This document shows, piece by piece, positions 6,045-7,634 of a DNA stretch of 7,634 nt; within the stretch, counting starts at the first letter, position 1; every line of letters begins with the position of its first letter. Under the pieces are notes generated by a model that did no database searches, was not told where the DNA came from, and was given only the letters and a program-made list of their open reading frames with translations. Location of the stretch: positions 1 to 7,634 of the forward strand of contig JBFHRO010000158.1 of NCBI GenBank assembly GCA_041591635.1. Direction: 5' to 3'. The position numbers and the translations under genes are program-made. Origin of the DNA: JACKOD01 sp041591635 (GTDB lineage Bacteria; Pseudomonadota; Gammaproteobacteria; Pseudomonadales; Oleiphilaceae).

Positions 6045-7378
6045 TTGTCGAAAAGCTGGTCGCGATCGGGTTTGCGCTGGGCATTCTGGCGCAGGCGTGG
6101 GTGGTTCGGTTATGGGCAGGTACTTGGCTGGTGCCCGGTGCTGTCTTTGGGCTGTTCTGGTTTGTCTATACCGCCATACCCCTGTTGATGATTCCCGATG
6201 CGCCTGTACATGCGGTGGCAGTGGGGTACCTGTTTGCCTGTTGTGTTGTTTTTTCCACAGGGGCCGCTGTCTTTGACTGGCAAGCGGCGCGCAAGATATT
6301 TGTTGACCGCGCGGCGGCATCGGCGCTGGGTAGCCCTGTTTTAAAGTCCGGTTTTTACCTCGCGAGCAGTCTTACGCTGATCTTCATGGCGATCGATATT
6401 TCGATACAAGGGTTCGGCTGGAGGGATGTTGTTTTTGATTTGCTGAATACCGCAAATCAATACATGTCACGGCGCTACAGCGAAACGCTGGTTTCCAATG
6501 TTTACGGACGCATGTCCTACGCACTGATATACCCGGCTGCAATTCTTGGTGGGTTTGTCTATGCCGCCGATTCAAAAAAACCGAAATCCAGAGGGGTCCT
6601 GTTACTTGCGTTAGCCCCGTCGCTGGTCACGCTTCTGATTCATGGCGCGAAGGGTAATCTTTTCCTTGTGCTGGCGTTTTTCTGGGCTGCGACTGCAATC
6701 GTCAAGCTCCAAAGCGGTGCGTCGCGCCAAGGGGGGTGGCGAGCATATCGGGGAATGCTCGTCTGGGCCGCCGTGTTTTTCGTGCTGGTGGCGGTGTCAT
6801 TTATTTCACGCGGTTCGTATCAGGGCTCAGATACGGCGTTGATTGTCAAGGTTCTGGTGAAATACTTCGCCTCCTATTCTGCTGCACATCTATACGCATT
6901 CTCAGACTGGTTTGCCTATCGGACCGGTGTGGAGTCAGTTTTGAGCTACTCCGATAGCCTCGGCGATAGCGGTTTCTACACGTTTACAGCTGTAGCCAGA
7001 TGGCTTGGGGTGACTACGGAAGTCCCGCCAGGTGTTTATGAGGAGTACTTTCGGTACAAGGACATCATTCAGTCAAACATCTTTACGATGTATCGCGGCC
7101 TGATAAATGACTTCGGCTTTGCGGGAAGTCTCATCGTGATGCTGGTGATGGGCTTTCTGCTGCATTTCATTCATTACGCCATGATGGTGGCGCGCGGTTC
7201 TGTGATCGCAACTGTTGTCTTTGTCCACTCCGTGGGCTTTTACTACACCTCATTCATCGTGAGTTTGGGGATTTGGAATAGTTTCTACGTGAGCATGATT
7301 CTTGTTGCACTGGCCTTGTGGGCCAACCAGGTGTTGTCAAAAACCCAATTCATGGTGCGCCTAAAAGGAGATGCCTGA
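6041..7378 (+). CDS. wzy: Wzy-type oligosaccharide repeat-unit polymerase
   Basis: Predicted inner-membrane polymerase joining flipped repeat units into the long chain. The 445-residue protein has about 11 hydrophobic segments by eye (5-25, 30-50, 57-78, 104-122, 158-175, 186-200, 203-221, 238-254, 363-380, 387-405, 410-428) and one large polar loop at about 255-360, the usual Wzy design in which that loop is periplasmic and catalytic. Near its end is NIFTMYRGLINDFGFAG (346-362), which fits the N-x-x-T-x-x-R ... D-x-G pattern seen before a late TM segment in many repeat-unit polymerases. Wzy proteins diverge strongly, so the call rests on topology, this motif and the position beside wzx and wzz. 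The GTG start lies within GTGA at the wzx stop, with a GAAGGG-like ribosome-binding site at 6027-6032; the first internal Met is residue 50, inside a TM segment, so GTG is preferred. A run of seven A's (6574-6580) sits in frame at residues 178-180. G+C is lower than in the upstream genes. Confidence 0.83.
   Translation: MIVEKLVAIGFALGILAQAWVVRLWAGTWLVPGAVFGLFWFVYTAIPLLMIPDAPVHAVAVGYLFACCVVFSTGAAVFDWQAARKIFVDRAAASALGSPVLKSGFYLASSLTLIFMAIDISIQGFGWRDVVFDLLNTANQYMSRRYSETLVSNVYGRMSYALIYPAAILGGFVYAADSKKPKSRGVLLLALAPSLVTLLIHGAKGNLFLVLAFFWAATAIVKLQSGASRQGGWRAYRGMLVWAAVFFVLVAVSFISRGSYQGSDTALIVKVLVKYFASYSAAHLYAFSDWFAYRTGVESVLSYSDSLGDSGFYTFTAVARWLGVTTEVPPGVYEEYFRYKDIIQSNIFTMYRGLINDFGFAGSLIVMLVMGFLLHFIHYAMMVARGSVIATVVFVHSVGFYYTSFIVSLGIWNSFYVSMILVALALWANQVLSKTQFMVRLKGDA
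7364..7370 (+). promoter_or_regulatory. Ribosome-binding site of the glycosyltransferase gene
   Basis: AAAGGAG lies 9 bases before the ATG at 7380 and inside the last codons of wzy. It is the strongest Shine-Dalgarno match in the window; most other genes here rely on overlapping or adjacent stops and starts. It settles the start of the downstream gene. Confidence 0.8.
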
Positions 7379-7379
7379 T

Positions 7380-7634
7380 ATGAAAGTCGCCTACATTTGT
7401 ACAAACTTCAATAATTCAGAATTCACCCGTGAAGCCGCGCGCTCCTTTTTCGAAACCATGGGTGATGCGCCGGCAGAGATGGTTGTCGTTGATAACGCGT
7501 CAGCAGCTCGGCATCGTGAATTGCTCAAGGAGCTTGAAGCAGAGTTCGCTCATTTGCGCGTCATTTTTAATGATGCAAATGCCGGGTATTTTGAGGGGCT
7601 GAATATCGGGATTCGGTCACTGGATTCCGTGACC
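7380..7634 (+). CDS. Family 2 (GT-A) glycosyltransferase, N-terminal part (3' end outside window)
   Basis: 85 codons are visible before the window ends. The product starts MKVAYICTNFNN, a first beta strand, and has the family 2 signatures MVVVDNAS (34-41), with Asp38 in the usual nucleotide-contacting position, and NDANAGYFEGLNIGI (64-78), the second conserved block of this fold (N-x-G-Y/F-x-x-x-x-N-x-G). The DxD metal-binding motif and the acceptor-side domain would follow beyond the edge, so donor, acceptor and linkage cannot be assigned. Such enzymes act on the cytoplasmic face of the inner membrane to extend the lipid-linked repeat unit. The gene begins one base after the wzy stop and has a strong ribosome-binding site, so it belongs to the same operon. 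By hand count the block 7381-7620 has 117 G+C of 240 (49%), well below the left end of the window. Confidence 0.88.
   Translation, partial: MKVAYICTNFNNSEFTREAARSFFETMGDAPAEMVVVDNASAARHRELLKELEAEFAHLRVIFNDANAGYFEGLNIGIRSLDSVT

Noticed and set aside
5682..6320. Minus-strand open frame of 212 codons across the wzx-wzy junction
   Set aside because: The translation is rich in Gln, Pro and Arg with no recognisable domain, and it runs antisense to two membrane-protein genes with clear family features.
1578..6791. Four + strand copies of the E. coli Chi octamer GCTGGTGG (1578, 3304, 5117, 6784), spaced about 1.7 kb apart, none seen on the other strand
   Set aside because: Three of the four arise from Leu-Val codon pairs (CTG GTG) and one from Ala-Gly, all in + strand genes, so codon use explains both number and orientation. 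Whether this host uses that Chi sequence is unknown.

Overview
This window reads as the middle of a Wzx/Wzy-dependent surface-polysaccharide locus (O-antigen, capsule or exopolysaccharide) of a Gram-negative bacterium. The outer-membrane export-type SLBB protein points to a Gram-negative host. The high G+C of the first half and WecB/WecC proteins very close to the enterobacterial versions suggest a gammaproteobacterium. I cannot name a genus from the sequence.

Layout: all seven genes are on the + strand and tightly packed. (1) 1-1380 is the 3' part of a multi-SLBB polysaccharide export protein, open at the left edge. (2) 1383-2276 is a Wzz chain-length regulator. (3) A 62-base gap follows, then wecB (2339-3469), UDP-GlcNAc 2-epimerase. 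(4) wecC (3466-4749), UDP-ManNAc dehydrogenase, overlaps wecB by ATGA. (5) 4776-6044 is a Wzx flippase. (6) 6041-7378 is a Wzy polymerase, overlapping wzx by GTGA. (7) 7380-7634 is the start of a family 2 glycosyltransferase, cut by the right edge. No terminator, promoter, RNA gene, insertion sequence, CRISPR array or minus-strand gene could be supported, so one long transcript entering from the left is the simplest reading.

How the genes work together: WecB and WecC turn UDP-GlcNAc into UDP-ManNAc and then UDP-ManNAcA. Glycosyltransferases, of which only the first is partly visible, would build the lipid-linked repeat unit. Wzx flips it to the periplasm, Wzy polymerises it and Wzz sets chain length. 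The SLBB protein probably takes the polymer to or through the outer membrane. The polymer is therefore predicted to contain an acidic N-acetylmannosaminuronic acid residue.

Base composition falls along the window (hand counts of 240-base blocks: 67% G+C at the left end, 61% in wecB, 50% in wzy, 49% at the right end). This fits a conserved export end joined to a laterally exchanged, strain-specific interior. I found no strong evidence of an undescribed system. The most useful leads are the ECA-like wzz-wecB-wecC order beside an SLBB exporter, the composition gradient, an in-frame A7 tract in wzy, and the unknown linkage specificity of the polymerase.
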